From contig OY759981.1 in assembly GCA_963662895.1 (NCBI GenBank), positions 558,001 through 622,000 of the forward strand: a stretch of 64,000 nucleotides of DNA, written 5' to 3'. The stretch comes from GWE2-42-39 sp963662895. Lineage in GTDB: Bacteria > Bacteroidota > Bacteroidia > Bacteroidales > Prolixibacteraceae. Positions 26,303 through 36,198 of the stretch are shown in pieces. The notes under the pieces were generated by a model. It saw only the letters and a program-made list of their open reading frames with translations. It ran no database searches and was not told the DNA's origin. Position 1 is the first letter of the stretch, and each line of letters opens with the position of its first letter. The position numbers were made by a program, and so were the translations under genes.

Positions 26303-28369
26303 CCCGTTCGGATTATCCATTGGAAGTGTGAAATAAAAGGTTGAACCAACGCCTGGTTTCGAGGTAACTTTTAACTCACCTCCCAGTAGCATTACATAAT
26401 GCATGGCAATTGAAAGGCCGAGCCCGGTTCCTTCGTAGCTTCGGGTAGTTTTATTATCAAGCTGGTGAAAACGGGTAAATATTTTATCAAGGTCTTCTTC
26501 TGCAATCCCAATGCCGGTATCTTTCACGAAAAATTCGATCTTTCCATCGCCAGTTGTACGGTAGCCAAATTCAATAGTCCCGTTTTCCGTGAATTTCAAG
26601 GCATTGTCGAGTAATTTGAAAAATACGTCTTTTAATAAACTATGATCGGTATAAATTGAAAATTTAGGATTAGCGTTTTCATTCTTCAATTTCAATACTA
26701 CATTTTGACTGTCATCTATTTCAGACGAAACTTCTTTATACATTACGACCAGCATGTCGTTGACCAGGCAGTTCGATTTGACCACCTCTACCTGGTTACT
26801 TTCTATTTTCGACAGACTGATCATATCGTTGATCAGTGTCATCAACAATTTGCCATTTGATATGATGATATCAAGAAATCTGTTTTTTTCCTCAATACTG
26901 AAGTCAGGCGAGCTTACCATTTTCGAAAAACCAATGATTGCATTCATCGGAGTTCTTATTTCGTGTGAAATATTAGCCAGGAAAGCTGATTTCAAACGGT
27001 CTGATTCTTCTGCCTTATTTTTGGCTTCTACCAGTTTAATCTCTGCAATTTTACGTTTGGTAATATCGCGTGCAATTGAAATAACCGATTCATCATTCAG
27101 TTTGGCAATCCGCATTTCAAACATAGCTGTCCCCGACTCAACTTCAAGTGCGTATTCAATGGTTTCAATCGAATCGAAGCGGATACAATCCTGGATGCAC
27201 TGGTAAATTTTCCGTGACATTTTTTCTGAAAACCCAACCTCGTATATCGAATTGCCAATAATTTCGTCAGGGTCAATGTGCACATTTTCATTTTCTTTTA
27301 TCACGAAATCAACATAAATCCCGTCTTTATCAATTATAAAAAAAATATCAGGGATGGCTTCCAGTAACACCTGGAAACGTTTCCGGCTTTCTTTCAGTTG
27401 ATCGATGCTTTTTTGACGGGAACTGACATCGCAAAACATGCTGATGATCTGGTTGCCACCCGGTCGGATATTATAAACTTCGAACCAGCGGTCGAGATGT
27501 TCAGCATAAAATTCGTATTTATGTTTCTTCGACAGGAAATAAATATCATTCCAGTCAAATGCGCCACGGAACAAACGGGGGAACATTAAATCAGCATTCT
27601 TCCCGGTCAGGTCTTGCGACGACAAATTAAACATGTTTTCGAAAGCAGGGTTCACCCTTTTAACAAACAAATTCACAGGGGTAGCAAACTCATCGCGTTC
27701 AATCTCAAGGATCATCAATCCCTGCTGTATAGCATTGAATGTTCTACCCTTTCGTTCATGAATATCTCTGAGTTTTTCCTTTAATGTACGTATCGTTTTC
27801 TGATCGTACCACGAAACCACAAATGCGGCTGCGAAACAAACAGTCAGAAAGACCAAAGGATTCGGGATTTCTCCGGAGGACGGCCATTGTAAACGAAAGG
27901 CTGCCTCCAGCTTGCCCGCAAGATAAAGATGGTAAACAAGAGTACCTAATACAAAAAGATAATAGATAAATATTTTATATGATACTTCAGCAAAAAGCAA
28001 CAGGAACAAAAATCCCGGCAACAGGCACCAAAGTGTCTCTGGAATAGATTCATTTACCTGATATGTTGAATATCGTCCGGAGATATAAAAAAAGTAAGCC
28101 ACAAACGGTAATAAAAAAACCGTATTAACCGCCCATTTTATTTTTCCGAGATAAAGATTATAAGAAGTAATACTGAATAATATAAGCAAAGACACATCGC
28201 CGGCAGTACTTCCGTTGGAATAAGAACCAAACAAGTCCCGGACCAACAACAATAATGCCAGCAACAACCCGGCGATACTAATTACCGAGAGGAAAATAAA
28301 CCTGCGCATCCCTTTGTCAGAATCAATACGGTATCTTTTTCGTATAAAATTATGTAGCCCTTTTAACAT
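26285..28369 (-). CDS. Membrane sensor histidine kinase with two PAS-like domains
   Basis: 694 aa. About six hydrophobic helices in residues 20-195, a first PAS-like domain (210-315), a second PAS (330-440, FQVLLEAIPDIFFIIDKDG), HisKA with phosphoacceptor His469 (ANISHEIRTPMNAIIGFSKM) and HATPase (KLLDNALKFT, DTGIGIAEEDLD, GTGLGLSIAMHYV). No receiver domain and no adjacent response regulator, so partner unknown. Signal unknown. Confidence 0.9.
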   Translation of the reverse strand: MLKGLHNFIRKRYRIDSDKGMRRFIFLSVISIAGLLLALLLLVRDLFGSYSNGSTAGDVSLLILFSITSYNLYLGKIKWAVNTVFLLPFVAYFFYISGRYSTYQVNESIPETLWCLLPGFLFLLLFAEVSYKIFIYYLFVLGTLVYHLYLAGKLEAAFRLQWPSSGEIPNPLVFLTVCFAAAFVVSWYDQKTIRTLKEKLRDIHERKGRTFNAIQQGLMILEIERDEFATPVNLFVKRVNPAFENMFNLSSQDLTGKNADLMFPRLFRGAFDWNDIYFLSKKHKYEFYAEHLDRWFEVYNIRPGGNQIISMFCDVSSRQKSIDQLKESRKRFQVLLEAIPDIFFIIDKDGIYVDFVIKENENVHIDPDEIIGNSIYEVGFSEKMSRKIYQCIQDCIRFDSIETIEYALEVESGTAMFEMRIAKLNDESVISIARDITKRKIAEIKLVEAKNKAEESDRLKSAFLANISHEIRTPMNAIIGFSKMVSSPDFSIEEKNRFLDIIISNGKLLMTLINDMISLSKIESNQVEVVKSNCLVNDMLVVMYKEVSSEIDDSQNVVLKLKNENANPKFSIYTDHSLLKDVFFKLLDNALKFTENGTIEFGYRTTGDGKIEFFVKDTGIGIAEEDLDKIFTRFHQLDNKTTRSYEGTGLGLSIAMHYVMLLGGELKVTSKPGVGSTFYFTLPMDNPNGLKIVR

Positions 28370-28515
28370 TCGACTGATTACAGGTCAGATTGGTTAAAAT
28401 CGGACTAAATATAGCAATTTTTAATGTGTGATTCTATTTTATGTTAGATTCTGAAAAAAATAAAAGCTGATTTTTGTCGCTGATTTTTATTAGTAAATAA
28501 AAAGGCCATATTCGA

Positions 28516-28523
28516 TAGTTTTG
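28516..28523 (+). promoter_or_regulatory. -7 promoter box TAGTTTTG before pruA
   Basis: Perfect TAnnTTTG ending 14 bp before the first ATG of pruA, which would leave a very short leader and slightly favours one of the later ATGs (28550 or 28559) as start. Confidence 0.5.
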
Positions 28524-28537
28524 TAAGAGAAGAAATT

Positions 28538-30196
28538 ATGAATTTAAAAATGTCAAAAATGTCAAAAGGATTCTTTAATGTACCGGCTGCCGGGAACGAA
28601 CCGGTAAAAACATATGCCCCCGGTTCACCGGAAAGAACTGAAGTACAGGAAAAGCTAAAGGAACTCAGGTCAACGGAGGTCGAAATTCCCATGATTATCG
28701 GGGGAAAAGAGGTAATTACAGAACGTAAAGTACGTATATTCCCGCCACACGAAATTAATCATACATTAGGGTATTATTCTCAGGGAGACTCTTCCCATGT
28801 ACAGATGGCCATTGATGCAGCCATGGAAGCGCGCACTCAATGGGCAGCCATGTCGTGGCAGCACCGGGCTTCCGTTTTTCTGAAGGCAGCCGACCTTTTG
28901 ACTGGTCCTTACCGGGCAAAAATTAATGCAGCAACCATGCTTGGACAGTCGAAAAATATTTACCAGGCTGAAATAGATGCAGCCTGCGAACTGGCCGACT
29001 TTTTCAGGTTCGGCGTACAATGTATGAGCGACATCTATAAAATGCAGCCCGGTTCAACCCGCGGCATATGGAATTATAATGAATTCCGTCCCCTGGAAGG
29101 GTTCGTCTTTGCATTAACCCCGTTCAATTTCACTTCGATTGCAGGGAACCTGCCGGCAGCGCCTGCCATGATGGGGAATGTCGTGGTTTGGAAACCCTCG
29201 AAAACCTCGGTATATCCGGCAGCTGTAATAATGGAAATATTCAGGGAAGCAGGGTTGCCCGATGGAGTAATCAACCTGGTGTTTGTACCCGGTCCGGTAG
29301 CGGCTGATGTAATTTTCGACTCACCCGATTTCGCAGGAATCCACTTCACCGGCTCAACCGGGGTATTCCAAAGTTTCTGGAAAACCATCGGGGAAAATAT
29401 ATACAAATACAAATCGTACCCGCGTATAGTCGGTGAAACCGGTGGCAAAGATTTCATTTTTGCCGATGCCACTGCCGATCGTCAGGCACTTACCACCGCA
29501 ATGGTACGGGGCGCTTTTGAATACCAGGGGCAAAAATGTTCAGCTGCTTCACGTGTGTATATCCCTGAAACGATCTGGGATGATATTCGCGAACGGTTGG
29601 GTAACGAACTGGCAACCATGAAAATGGGACCGCCGGAAGATTTTACCAACTTTATTAATGCAGTTATTGATGAAACATCTTTCGATAAACTGAAAGGTTC
29701 TATCGATCGCGCAAAAACCGATGTTGATGCTGAAGTTATTTTCGGCGGCAACTGCGATAAATCGACTGGTTATTTCATCGAACCTACCGTTATACTGGCT
29801 AAAAAACCTGACTACATCACCATGACAGAGGAACTTTTCGGACCGGTACTGACTGTTTATATTTACAAAGATGAAGAATTGGATCAAACACTTGACATAT
29901 TGGATAATACTTCCATTTATGCATTGACCGGGGCTATTTTCTCCCAGAACCGTTACTATATTGAAAAATACACCAAACGTCTGGAGAATGCCGCAGGAAA
30001 TTTCTACATCAACGATAAGCCAACCGGGGCCGTAGTGGGACAACAACCATTTGGAGGTGCCCGGGGATCGGGAACCAACGATAAAGCAGGTTCAATCTTC
30101 AACATGTTACGCTGGACTTCAATCCGGACCATCAAAGAAAACTTTGTTCCTGCCCATTCTTACACATATCCAAATTTTCAACCTGATCCGGAATAA
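28538..30196 (+). CDS. pruA: 1-pyrroline-5-carboxylate dehydrogenase
   Basis: NAD-dependent L-glutamate-gamma-semialdehyde dehydrogenase, second step of proline catabolism. Catalytic glutamate in VGETGGKDFIFADA and catalytic cysteine in FEYQGQKCSAASRVY are present, along with FTGSTGVFQ (cofactor site) and the C-terminal GGARGSGTNDKAG. The 552-aa length fits the stand-alone form rather than the PutA fusion. Three in-frame ATGs (28538, 28550, 28559) occur; MSKGFFNVPAAGNEPVK, from 28559, is the conserved N-terminus. Confidence 0.94.
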   Translation: MNLKMSKMSKGFFNVPAAGNEPVKTYAPGSPERTEVQEKLKELRSTEVEIPMIIGGKEVITERKVRIFPPHEINHTLGYYSQGDSSHVQMAIDAAMEARTQWAAMSWQHRASVFLKAADLLTGPYRAKINAATMLGQSKNIYQAEIDAACELADFFRFGVQCMSDIYKMQPGSTRGIWNYNEFRPLEGFVFALTPFNFTSIAGNLPAAPAMMGNVVVWKPSKTSVYPAAVIMEIFREAGLPDGVINLVFVPGPVAADVIFDSPDFAGIHFTGSTGVFQSFWKTIGENIYKYKSYPRIVGETGGKDFIFADATADRQALTTAMVRGAFEYQGQKCSAASRVYIPETIWDDIRERLGNELATMKMGPPEDFTNFINAVIDETSFDKLKGSIDRAKTDVDAEVIFGGNCDKSTGYFIEPTVILAKKPDYITMTEELFGPVLTVYIYKDEELDQTLDILDNTSIYALTGAIFSQNRYYIEKYTKRLENAAGNFYINDKPTGAVVGQQPFGGARGSGTNDKAGSIFNMLRWTSIRTIKENFVPAHSYTYPNFQPDPE

Positions 30197-30212
30197 AATC
30201 ATTAAAAATAAC

Positions 30213-30249
30213 AGAAGTTGCCGCCTGATTGTATCAAACGGCAACTTCT
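30213..30249. terminator. Terminator after pruA
   Basis: Perfect 11-bp stem AGAAGTTGCCG / CGGCAACTTCT with a 15-nt loop, between convergent genes. Confidence 0.8.
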
Positions 30250-30294
30250 TATTGTTTTGCTTATTACCACCTCCTGTTCACAACAACGTTTTTA

Positions 30295-30897
30295 CTAATC
30301 TCCCACGATCAACCTTGCTTTTACGTACCCATTATAAAAGTTGGCATCGCGATTTTTAAATACCGACGCCAGTTTGTCGAGCTGGATAGTCAGTACCTCG
30401 TTAGCTTCGCTTAGCAATTGTGCAATTTCCTGGGTAGCTACACTTCTTTTTACCGAGTAGGCACGCGGCTGGCCGCTAATTTCCAGCAGGCGGTCCACAT
30501 CGTTCTGCAAATCCGTCACCTGTTCTTCTGTCATCCCGTAATCGGTCACCAGTGTCTCTTTCAGTTCTTCGGCCTTGGCAATAATTGCTTTCACACGGAG
30601 TAACAATTCGTCATACGATAAACGAAACAGTTGCCATTCGCTGTCGCCCATTTGCCGGGCCAGTTCATCATCGCCTTCAATGCTGGCATACGCTTCAATC
30701 AGATCATTCAGAATATCGGCCTTGCTGGCAATCGCTTTTTTCAGTGCTACTTTGGTCTTCCCTATGGTTGATTTCGAGCCGGCCTGTGTTTCCATGGCTG
30801 CATCAATTGCTTCGTCGATCTGGCTGAGACGGGTTTTGGCAGTTACCATTTTGGCAATGCTCTGCCATACCGAAACATGTTCGTCAAGATACGACAA
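30295..30897 (-). CDS. Hypothetical all-helical protein, start uncertain
   Basis: 200 aa, not recognised. Almost entirely helical with heptad-like stretches (AIIAKAEELKETLVTDYGMTEEQVTDLQNDVDRLLE), no signal peptide or membrane segment. No ATG is available: the frame opens after an in-frame TAA about 50 bp upstream and the first usable initiator is TTG at 30895-30897. Either a TTG start is used or the 5' end has been lost. Isolated between a terminator and the glucan phosphorylase gene. Confidence 0.6.
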   Translation of the reverse strand: MSYLDEHVSVWQSIAKMVTAKTRLSQIDEAIDAAMETQAGSKSTIGKTKVALKKAIASKADILNDLIEAYASIEGDDELARQMGDSEWQLFRLSYDELLLRVKAIIAKAEELKETLVTDYGMTEEQVTDLQNDVDRLLEISGQPRAYSVKRSVATQEIAQLLSEANEVLTIQLDKLASVFKNRDANFYNGYVKARLIVGD

Positions 30898-31147
30898 AGT
30901 GACCTTCCTGATAGAAGTTCCATGATTAGAAAATCGTTAATTATAAAGAATTCAAGATCGATATTCTTGTATAAATCTTCAGTATGATACTTTTTTTCGT
31001 TTTTTTGTATAAACGAATGAAAAACAGGCAACAGTGTTTCAAACCAAAAACATTTAGAAAGAAGCAGTGTTTTAACTGTTCTATTAAACGTGAGAAAAAT
31101 TAGGAATGGAAAAAATTTTTGGTGTACAATTTATAAAACAGACCACC

Positions 31148-33688
31148 ATGGAAAACCCTGTTTGGAAGAAACTTTTTGTTGAATCAAATATTCCTGAAAA
31201 ACTTAACCCTTTAAAAGAATTAAGCCGGAATATCTGGTGGGCATGGAACAATGAAGCACGCGAATTATTTCAAACTATTGATGCCGAAATATGGGAAGAA
31301 TGCGAGCATAATCCAATTGTATTACTCGAGAAAGTAAGTTACCAGCGTTTTCTTGAACTTGAAAACGACATTCATTTCATGGGAAAGCTGGAATACACAC
31401 ACAGCCTGTTCCTCGATTACCTGGCTGAACGACAAAACCAGGAAGGGCCGCAAATTGCCTATTTCAGTATGGAATATGGTCTGCACGACAGCTTAAAAAT
31501 ATTCTCGGGAGGCCTGGGTATCCTGGCCGGTGATTATTTAAAAGAAGCCAGCGACCAGAAAGTAAACCTGACAGCCGTAGGCCTACTTTACCGTTATGGA
31601 TATTTCAAACAAACCATCTCGTTACACGGAGAACAAATGTCGAACTACGAAGCCCAGCAGTTCTCGAAAATCCCGGTACAACCGGCTTTTGACAATGAGG
31701 GCAACTGGATTCATGTGGAAGTTGAATATCCGGGAAGGATAGTAAAGGCCCAGGTATGGAAAGTGGAAATCGGCTCTGTTAAATTATTCCTGCTGGATAC
31801 CGATATTGATGATAATGCCGACGAAGACCGTTTTGTAACGCACCATCTGTACGGGGGCGACAACGAAAACCGTTTGAAACAGGAAATACTGCTCGGTATG
31901 GGAGGTATCCGTGCCTTGAAAAAACTGGGATACAATGCCGATATTTATCATTGCAACGAAGGACATGCCGCTTTCATAGGTCTCGAGCGTATCTTTAATT
32001 ACGTGAATACCGAAAAACTTTCTTACGCCGAAGCACGGGAAGTAGTTCGTTCTTCCACGCTTTTTACTACGCATACGCCAGTGCCTGCAGGCCACGATGC
32101 ATTTCACGATGACCTGTTTAAACGTTACATGAATAAATACCCTTCTAAAGTCGGATTAAAATGGGAAGAATTTGTTTTGCTGGGAAAAGCCGACCCCGGG
32201 GAAGATCATTTCAACATGAGTTACCTGGCCTGCAACCTTTCGCAGGGAATAAACGGGGTAAGCAAACTGCATGGAGACGTTTCGAAACAGGTATTGAAAC
32301 CACTTTACAAAGGATTCCTGGCCGAAGAACTGGAAATCGGGTATGTGACCAACGGGGTACACTACTCAACCTGGGTTGCCAGGGAATGGCGAAAACTGCA
32401 CCAGCAATACTTTGGCGAAGGATTCCCCAATGACCAGCTCGATGCCAGGGTATGGAACCGTATTTACAATGCCCCTGACGAAAAGATATGGAACATCAAG
32501 CAACAACTTCGAATGAAGACCATTGCTTACGTGAAACAGCGTTTTGCTGACAACTGGGTCAAACGGCACGAAAACCCGAAACTGATTACTGAAGTGGTGA
32601 GCAATATGAACCCGAATGCACTGACCATCGGTTTTGCCCGCCGGTTTGCAACGTATAAAAGAGCCCATGTATTGTTCCAGAACCTCGAACGCCTTTCGAA
32701 AATCGTGAACACCCCAAGCCGCCCGGTTCAGTTTATTTTCGCAGGCAAAGCCCATCCCGCCGATAAGGCAGGCCAGGATTTGATAAAAATGATCGTCGAT
32801 ATTTCGAAACGACCTGAGTTTATCGGAAAAATCCTTTTTGTACAAAATTACGATATGAACCTGGCTAAAATGTTGCTCCAGGGGGTCGACATCTGGATCA
32901 ATACCCCTACCCGTCCGCTGGAAGCATCGGGAACAAGCGGGGAAAAAGGAGTAATGAACGGAACCCTCCATTTCTCTGTCCTCGATGGATGGTGGTGCGA
33001 AGGTTACCGCAAAAATGCAGGATGGGCATTGCCCCAGGAACGCACCTACGATGTACAGGATTACCAGGACCAACTGGATGCGGAAACTATTTATAATATT
33101 CTGGAACAGGAAATACTTCCTGACTTTTACAACCGTAACATCCATGGTGTGCCCGAAAAATGGGTTTCCTACCTGAAGAACACCTTTGCCCAGGTGGCTC
33201 CGAACTTTACTACGGCCCGGATGCTCAACGATTACCAGCAACGCTATTACCTGCCACAGGCCGAACGTACCGCCCGGATGAAAAACGACGGATATAAAAT
33301 GGCAAAGGAACTGGCTGCATGGAAGGGCAAAATCGCACAGGGATGGGACCAGATTGAACTGAAGGAGCTGAAAATTACTGACGGCATTACCAACGTGCTG
33401 AAAATCGGCACGGAATACCCGGCCAAAGTGATACTCGACCTCAAAGGGATGCTTCCCGAAGACGTGGGGGTTGAAATGGTAATTACTGAAAACGGCGAAG
33501 ACGGATGTGATGCACATCTGATTGAAACTATTGAGTTTACAGCCGGCGAGTTAGATGGAACAGTTTGTATTTACCACCTGAACCTTCAGTTGATGGAGCC
33601 GGGAGCTTACAGTTACGGTATCCGGGTATTTGCCAAAAATCCGAACCTCCCCCACCGACAGGATTTTATATATATAAAATGGCTATAA
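31148..33688 (+). CDS. glgP: Alpha-glucan phosphorylase (GT35)
   Basis: PLP-dependent phosphorolysis of glycogen/maltodextrin to glucose 1-phosphate. About 846 aa of the short TIGR02094-type phosphorylase: NIWWAWNNEARELF near the N-terminus, YFSMEYGLHDSLKIFSGGLGILAGD, and the PLP-lysine region RPLEASGTSGEKGVMNG followed by DGWWCEGY. Start taken at MENPVWKKL, the family N-terminus; an upstream in-frame ATG (31106) adds 14 unconserved residues. No other glycogen genes are adjacent. Confidence 0.92.
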   Translation: MENPVWKKLFVESNIPEKLNPLKELSRNIWWAWNNEARELFQTIDAEIWEECEHNPIVLLEKVSYQRFLELENDIHFMGKLEYTHSLFLDYLAERQNQEGPQIAYFSMEYGLHDSLKIFSGGLGILAGDYLKEASDQKVNLTAVGLLYRYGYFKQTISLHGEQMSNYEAQQFSKIPVQPAFDNEGNWIHVEVEYPGRIVKAQVWKVEIGSVKLFLLDTDIDDNADEDRFVTHHLYGGDNENRLKQEILLGMGGIRALKKLGYNADIYHCNEGHAAFIGLERIFNYVNTEKLSYAEAREVVRSSTLFTTHTPVPAGHDAFHDDLFKRYMNKYPSKVGLKWEEFVLLGKADPGEDHFNMSYLACNLSQGINGVSKLHGDVSKQVLKPLYKGFLAEELEIGYVTNGVHYSTWVAREWRKLHQQYFGEGFPNDQLDARVWNRIYNAPDEKIWNIKQQLRMKTIAYVKQRFADNWVKRHENPKLITEVVSNMNPNALTIGFARRFATYKRAHVLFQNLERLSKIVNTPSRPVQFIFAGKAHPADKAGQDLIKMIVDISKRPEFIGKILFVQNYDMNLAKMLLQGVDIWINTPTRPLEASGTSGEKGVMNGTLHFSVLDGWWCEGYRKNAGWALPQERTYDVQDYQDQLDAETIYNILEQEILPDFYNRNIHGVPEKWVSYLKNTFAQVAPNFTTARMLNDYQQRYYLPQAERTARMKNDGYKMAKELAAWKGKIAQGWDQIELKELKITDGITNVLKIGTEYPAKVILDLKGMLPEDVGVEMVITENGEDGCDAHLIETIEFTAGELDGTVCIYHLNLQLMEPGAYSYGIRVFAKNPNLPHRQDFIYIKWL

Positions 33689-33697
33689 TTGATGTTG

Positions 33698-33732
33698 TAG
33701 CGAGAGTTTCACTGCGAGTGAAACTCTCGCTA
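33698..33732 (+). terminator. Strong hairpin after glgP
   Basis: Perfect 15-bp inverted repeat (arms TAGCGAGAGTTTCAC and GTGAAACTCTCGCTA, 5-nt loop) 10 bp after the glgP stop, followed by a T-rich stretch. Confidence 0.85.
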
Positions 33733-33795
33733 TATTTCTTTTGTAATCCCAATTTAATGACTATTTTCGCCCGGACATTTTGAGGAATTCATTAT

Positions 33796-36192
33796 ATGTG
33801 GCTGAAGGTTTCCAGGATTATATTAAGAAATAGGATATTGATGCTTTCTTTAGTGGTGCTGACAACAGCTTTTATGGCTTTTCAGGCCAGGAAAGTCGAA
33901 ATGTCTTATGAATATGCGTCCCTGATCCCGAAAAAAGATAGTGCCTATATCGATTACCAACGTTTTCTGAAAACTTTTGGAGAGGAGGGGAACATCATCG
34001 TTGTAGGGGTGCAGGATGAAAATTTTTTCAGCTTTGAACATTTTTCGGCATGGGAGAAACTAGGCAGTAAATTATCGAAAATTGAAGGCGTTGAAAATTT
34101 GTTGTCTGTTTCCAATGCATACGACCTGGAAAAGAACACCAAAGACAAAAAATTTGAAATCCGGAAAATTTTCCCGGCAACAATAAACTCTCAGGAAGAA
34201 CTCGACACGCTGAAAAACAAATTTCTGTCACTGCCATTTTACAGGAACCTCTTATACAACCCGGAAACATCGACATACCTTCTTGCCATCACGGTCAATA
34301 AGGACAGGATGCACTCGAAGGCACGTGAAAAACTGGTACTGGCTATTCAGAAAGAATGTGATCTTTTTGCCCAAAAAGAACAGTTACAGCTACATTATTC
34401 AGGATTACCATATATCCGGGTAATCAATTCCATCAGGATAAAGAGTGAAATTTACATGTTCAGCGCCCTGGCACTTGGGCTTTGTATTGTTATCCTTTTC
34501 CTGTTTTTTCGATCATTCAAGGCCGTACTGATCCCTGTTACTATCGTGCTGATCGGGGTTATCTGGGCGCTGGGTATGATGGGCTGGTTCGGGTTTAAAA
34601 TAACCCTCCTCACCGGCATGGTGCCTTCGTTACTGATCGTGATCGGTGTCCCGAACAGTATTTACATGCTGAATAAGTACCATCACGAGGTACGCGATCA
34701 CGGAAACAAGATCAAAGCATTGCAGCGGGTAATCATTAAAATAGGGAATGCTACTTTCCTGACCAACCTTACCACTGCTTCGGGCTTTGCTACCTTCCTG
34801 ATCACCAACAGCGATATACTGCGCGAGTTTGGAATAATTGCCTCCCTCAACATCATGGGCCTGTTTTTGCTGTCAATCCTGCTGATCCCGATTTTCTACA
34901 GTTTTATAAAACCTCCGCAACAAAGACATATCAAACATCTGGAAAATAAAACGGTAGAAAAGATCATCAATAAATTGATCTACATCACACTTCACCACCG
35001 CAAAACAGTATACATAGTTACCATGATAATAGTGGCCATGGGGCTGTACGGAATCACCCTGATCAAAAGTTCCGGCTATATGGTCGACGATATTCCCGAA
35101 AACGATGTGATTTACAAAGACCTCAAATTCTTTGAAAAGCATTTCGACGGGTTGATGCCTTTGGAGATTATTGTAGATACGCGAAAACCGAACGGGGTTA
35201 TGAACCTGTCTGTTTTCCGGAAAATGGAAAAACTGGAAAACCGCTTACTCGAATACGAAGAATTGTCGCCCTCGACATCCATACTCAACCTGCTGAAATT
35301 TGCCAAACAATCGTATTATAACGGGAAGGAACGATTTTACAGTCTGCCGAGCAACATGGAGAAAAATTTTATTCTTTCGTATGCCACCAAAGGCGAGAAT
35401 AATGTAGACCTGCTACATTCGTTCCTCGACAGTTCGAAGCAGGTTACCCGTATCAGCATCCGGATGAAGGATGTAGGGACTGCCCGTATGCAAAGCCTGT
35501 ACGACAGTTTCAAAGCCGATATCGATTCCATTTTTCCAAAAAAGAATTACGAGGTTATTATAACCGGATCGAGCGTTACTGTTTTTAAAGGGAACCGGTA
35601 CCTGGTGAAAAACCTGTTTTCGAGCCTGGCCCTGGCTATTTTCCTGATTTCGGTATTCATGTCCATCATGTTCTATTCCTGGCGGATGGTCATCATGTCG
35701 CTCACACCAAACATTATCCCCCTGATATTTACGGCAGCCATCATGGGGTTCTCCGGGATCCCCATTAAACCTTCGACAATACTGGTTTTCAGCATTGCAT
35801 TTGGGATTTCGGTCGATAATACGATCCATTTTCTGGCCAAATACAGGCAGGAACTGAGTGTCACCGGCTGGAACATCCACCGCTCTGTAATACTGGCGCT
35901 AAAAGAAACAGGTGTAAGCATGATGTACACTTTTGTTGTGTTGTTTTTCGGCTTTGCCGTGTTCAGTGTTTCCAAATTCGGAGGTACGGTAGCCCTGGGC
36001 GTACTGGTATCGCTCACTCTCCTGATTGCTGTAACCTCGAACCTGATACTGCTGCCTTCACTGCTGATGGGGCTCGAAAAACTGACCACCACGAAATCGT
36101 TCAGGGAACCCCTGCTTCATATTTATAATGAAGAAGAAGACATTGAACTGGATGATCTTGAGATCGTCTCATCAATTACGAAAGAAAAATAA
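33796..36192 (+). CDS. RND-superfamily (MMPL/HpnN-like) exporter
   Basis: 798 aa with two six-helix halves, each begun by one helix and a periplasmic loop: TM1 about 10-28, periplasmic 30-215, TM2-6 about 216-370, TM7 about 400, second loop, TM8-12 about 620-770. Sterol-sensing-like segments GVPNSIYMLNKYHHEV and IAFGISVDNTIHFLAKY carry the RND helix-4 acidic/polar positions. This size and lack of adaptor place it with MMPL/HpnN-type lipid exporters rather than tripartite efflux pumps. The polyprenyl synthase gene starts 6 bp downstream, hinting at an isoprenoid cargo. Confidence 0.8.
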   Translation: MWLKVSRIILRNRILMLSLVVLTTAFMAFQARKVEMSYEYASLIPKKDSAYIDYQRFLKTFGEEGNIIVVGVQDENFFSFEHFSAWEKLGSKLSKIEGVENLLSVSNAYDLEKNTKDKKFEIRKIFPATINSQEELDTLKNKFLSLPFYRNLLYNPETSTYLLAITVNKDRMHSKAREKLVLAIQKECDLFAQKEQLQLHYSGLPYIRVINSIRIKSEIYMFSALALGLCIVILFLFFRSFKAVLIPVTIVLIGVIWALGMMGWFGFKITLLTGMVPSLLIVIGVPNSIYMLNKYHHEVRDHGNKIKALQRVIIKIGNATFLTNLTTASGFATFLITNSDILREFGIIASLNIMGLFLLSILLIPIFYSFIKPPQQRHIKHLENKTVEKIINKLIYITLHHRKTVYIVTMIIVAMGLYGITLIKSSGYMVDDIPENDVIYKDLKFFEKHFDGLMPLEIIVDTRKPNGVMNLSVFRKMEKLENRLLEYEELSPSTSILNLLKFAKQSYYNGKERFYSLPSNMEKNFILSYATKGENNVDLLHSFLDSSKQVTRISIRMKDVGTARMQSLYDSFKADIDSIFPKKNYEVIITGSSVTVFKGNRYLVKNLFSSLALAIFLISVFMSIMFYSWRMVIMSLTPNIIPLIFTAAIMGFSGIPIKPSTILVFSIAFGISVDNTIHFLAKYRQELSVTGWNIHRSVILALKETGVSMMYTFVVLFFGFAVFSVSKFGGTVALGVLVSLTLLIAVTSNLILLPSLLMGLEKLTTTKSFREPLLHIYNEEEDIELDDLEIVSSITKEK

Positions 36193-36198
36193 TTTCGT

